From: B75-G9 sp964564905
GTDB taxonomy: Archaea; Hadarchaeota; Hadarchaeia; Hadarchaeales; Hadarchaeaceae
Length of the DNA stretch: 24,414 nt
Direction of reading: 5' to 3'
NCBI GenBank assembly: GCA_964564905.1
Contig: CAZMCI010000016.1
Span: forward strand, 1 to 24,414
The notes beneath the pieces are model-generated. The model worked only from the letters and a program-made list of their open reading frames with translations, ran no database searches and was not told the origin of the DNA. Shown in pieces: positions 23,587-24,414 of this stretch. The translations under genes were made by a program, and so were the position numbers. Each line of letters starts with the position of its first letter. The first letter of the stretch is position 1.

Positions 23587-23604
23587 GTTATCATTTTTGA
23601 TAAC
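23587..23604 (-). promoter_or_regulatory. Palindromic operator of the abiE operon
   Basis: GTTATCA (23587-23593) and TGATAAC (23598-23604) form a perfect 7-bp inverted repeat with a TTTT spacer. It spans the predicted transcription start, about 25 bases from the TATA-like CTTTTTATA (minus, 23627-23619), and lies 13 bases before the abiEi ATG. It is the natural site for AbiEi autorepression. Confidence 0.65.
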
Positions 23605-23618
23605 TATGGTTAAACGAC

Positions 23619-23627
23619 TATAAAAAG
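23619..23627 (-). promoter_or_regulatory. TATA box of the abiE operon
   Basis: CTTTTTATA on the minus strand lies about 48 bases before the abiEi start. It predicts a transcript beginning near 23598 inside the palindromic operator, leaving a leader of about 24 nt that contains the AGGTGAT Shine-Dalgarno. Confidence 0.55.
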
Positions 23628-23773
23628 CCTTGTTGAGGGCGTGTTATATCAAAAAATAGATCGTGATTTTTGTTAATGAGAAGACGGTGAATGTCAGGGC
23701 AAGGGAATGGAAACCAGATAGATTGCGTGAAATGGTGCGGACTTTTATTCTCCCCATAACTTCACTGAGTTTT

Positions 23774-23896
23774 TTACCTCCTTCGACGCTTTGTCAAATC
23801 AGGACATTCGACATAGACCCTCTCGACCACGAAACCCGGATTCTTCCACCAGGGTAGTCTGATCGGTTGTGCAGGTCTTGTCTTTTTCTTGGCCAT
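23774..23896 (-). CDS. Small basic protein, 40 residues, unknown
   Basis: A short complete gene on the minus strand. The protein begins MAKKKTRPAQPIRLPWW, continues with KNPGFVVERVYVECPDLT and ends KRRRR then TAA. GAGGTG lies about 7 bases before the ATG (23905-23910), a proper Shine-Dalgarno, and an AT-rich TATA-like stretch sits near 23935-23945. Both ends are strongly basic around an aromatic Trp-Trp pair and a single cysteine, as in small nucleic-acid or ribosome-associated proteins. No family recognised. It stands alone between the abiE operon and the HTH-CBS regulator. Confidence 0.65.
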   Translation of the reverse strand: MAKKKTRPAQPIRLPWWKNPGFVVERVYVECPDLTKRRRR

Positions 23897-23967
23897 TTTC
23901 ACCACCTCGTTAGTAAGTGTGGGGAATCATATTTCTTAATATTTTTTGATAAAATTATTCCAAAAAG

Positions 23968-23975
23968 AATATATG
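23968..23975 (+). promoter_or_regulatory. TATA box of the HTH-CBS regulator
   Basis: AATATATG is centred 25 bases before the first of three consecutive in-frame ATG codons (23997), predicting a leaderless mRNA. Confidence 0.55.
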
Positions 23976-23996
23976 CGCAAAAACGCGAAAATATCG

Positions 23997-24414
23997 ATGA
24001 TGATGCCAGATGTTCGGGAGATAGCCCGCAGGCGGAAGGCGCTCGGCCTCACTCAGGTTCAGCTCGCGTGCCGGGCGGGTGTGAGTCAGTCGCTGGTGGC
24101 GAAACTCGAGGCGGGGCTCGTGGATGCGACCTACTCGAAGGTCAGACGTCTGTTTGAGGTCCTTGAGGGGCTCGAGACGGAACGGAAGGCGGTTCCGGTT
24201 AAGGTTCTGAGCAACCGGCCCGTCGTGGGAGTGCATGTTGGGGACCCGGTGGGCAAGGCGATCGGGCTGATGAAACGTTATGGTTATTCCCAGCTTCCGG
24301 TTTGGGACGGGGAGCGCGCAGTGGGGAGCATCTCGGAGGGGGACATCACCAATTATCTTGCGGAGGGAAAGGATCCATCTTCGTTATCCAAATTGAGGGT
24401 TAGCGATGTTATGG
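23997..24414 (+). CDS. XRE-type HTH plus CBS-domain regulator, 3' end beyond the window
   Basis: The open frame runs from three tandem ATG codons to the window edge, giving 139 codons without a stop. Residues about 5-60 are a Cro/C1-type helix-turn-helix (VREIARRRKALGLTQVQL, then AGVSQSLVAKLEAG). From about residue 75 a CBS domain begins (PVVGVHVGDPVGKAIGLM, then GYSQLPVWDG and VGSISEGDI), and a second one probably follows beyond the end (LRVSDVM). Archaea commonly encode such HTH-CBS proteins, in which the CBS pair is thought to sense adenine nucleotides or SAM and adjust DNA binding. The target is unknown. Confidence 0.88.
   Translation, partial: MMMPDVREIARRRKALGLTQVQLACRAGVSQSLVAKLEAGLVDATYSKVRRLFEVLEGLETERKAVPVKVLSNRPVVGVHVGDPVGKAIGLMKRYGYSQLPVWDGERAVGSISEGDITNYLAEGKDPSSLSKLRVSDVM

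Noticed and set aside
23663..23857. 64-codon plus-strand frame starting at GTG
   Set aside because: Its first 30 residues look protein-like and a TATATC lies upstream, but there is no Shine-Dalgarno and its second half is antisense to the better-supported 40-residue gene. Left open only as a weak possibility.

Overview
This window comes from an archaeon. The evidence is a tRNA-Ala gene with a tiny bulge-helix-bulge intron, TATA-type promoters about 30-40 bases before start codons, an archaeal type IV pilus assembly locus with class III-like prepilin signals, a tungsten-type aldehyde:ferredoxin oxidoreductase, a GSI-alpha glutamine synthetase and a eukaryote-like topoisomerase IB. GC content is moderately high. 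Many internal operon genes start at GTG or TTG behind a GAGGTG-type Shine-Dalgarno, while several promoter-proximal genes seem to have very short leaders (about 0-10 nt). I cannot fix the lineage from this window. The topoisomerase IB points away from most cultured euryarchaea and may be useful for placement.

Layout. 1-172: no supported gene. 173-260: intron-containing tRNA-Ala(CGC), convergent with a minus-strand block (2214 to 268) of membrane-anchored thioredoxin, CcdA-like thiol-electron carrier and PdxT. A shared AT-rich element at 2240-2253 separates this block from a plus-strand AOR-family oxidoreductase (2280-4091). Then come seven tightly packed plus-strand genes (4120-10794) for a type IV pilus-like machine: an assembly ATPase with an N-terminal Cys4 motif, a double TadC-type membrane platform and five small secreted or pilin-like proteins, one carrying an Ig-like domain. 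Glutamine synthetase and a RhaT/DMT-type 10-TM transporter follow. They converge on a minus-strand secreted glycoside hydrolase (15129 to 13219) with Ig-like and carbohydrate-binding C-terminal modules.

15176-15390 (minus strand) holds a compact, GC-rich, multi-helix RNA candidate that I cannot match to RNase P, SRP or any other family I know. Next are moeA, moaA and truA in one overlapping run. The first two serve pterin-cofactor synthesis, which the AOR needs. They are followed by topoisomerase IB with a clear intrinsic-type terminator.

The last part contains a convergent pair of unknown single-TM proteins, then a minus-strand operon abiEi-abiEii-rhomboid protease (23574 to 21373) under a palindromic operator, a newly found 40-residue basic protein (23896 to 23774) and the start of an HTH-CBS regulator cut off by the window end.

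The best leads are the unassigned structured RNA, the coupling of an AbiE toxin-antitoxin pair to a rhomboid protease, the Ig-like fold shared by a pilin and the glycoside hydrolase, the topoisomerase IB, and a glutamine synthetase lacking the arginine linked to glutamine feedback.
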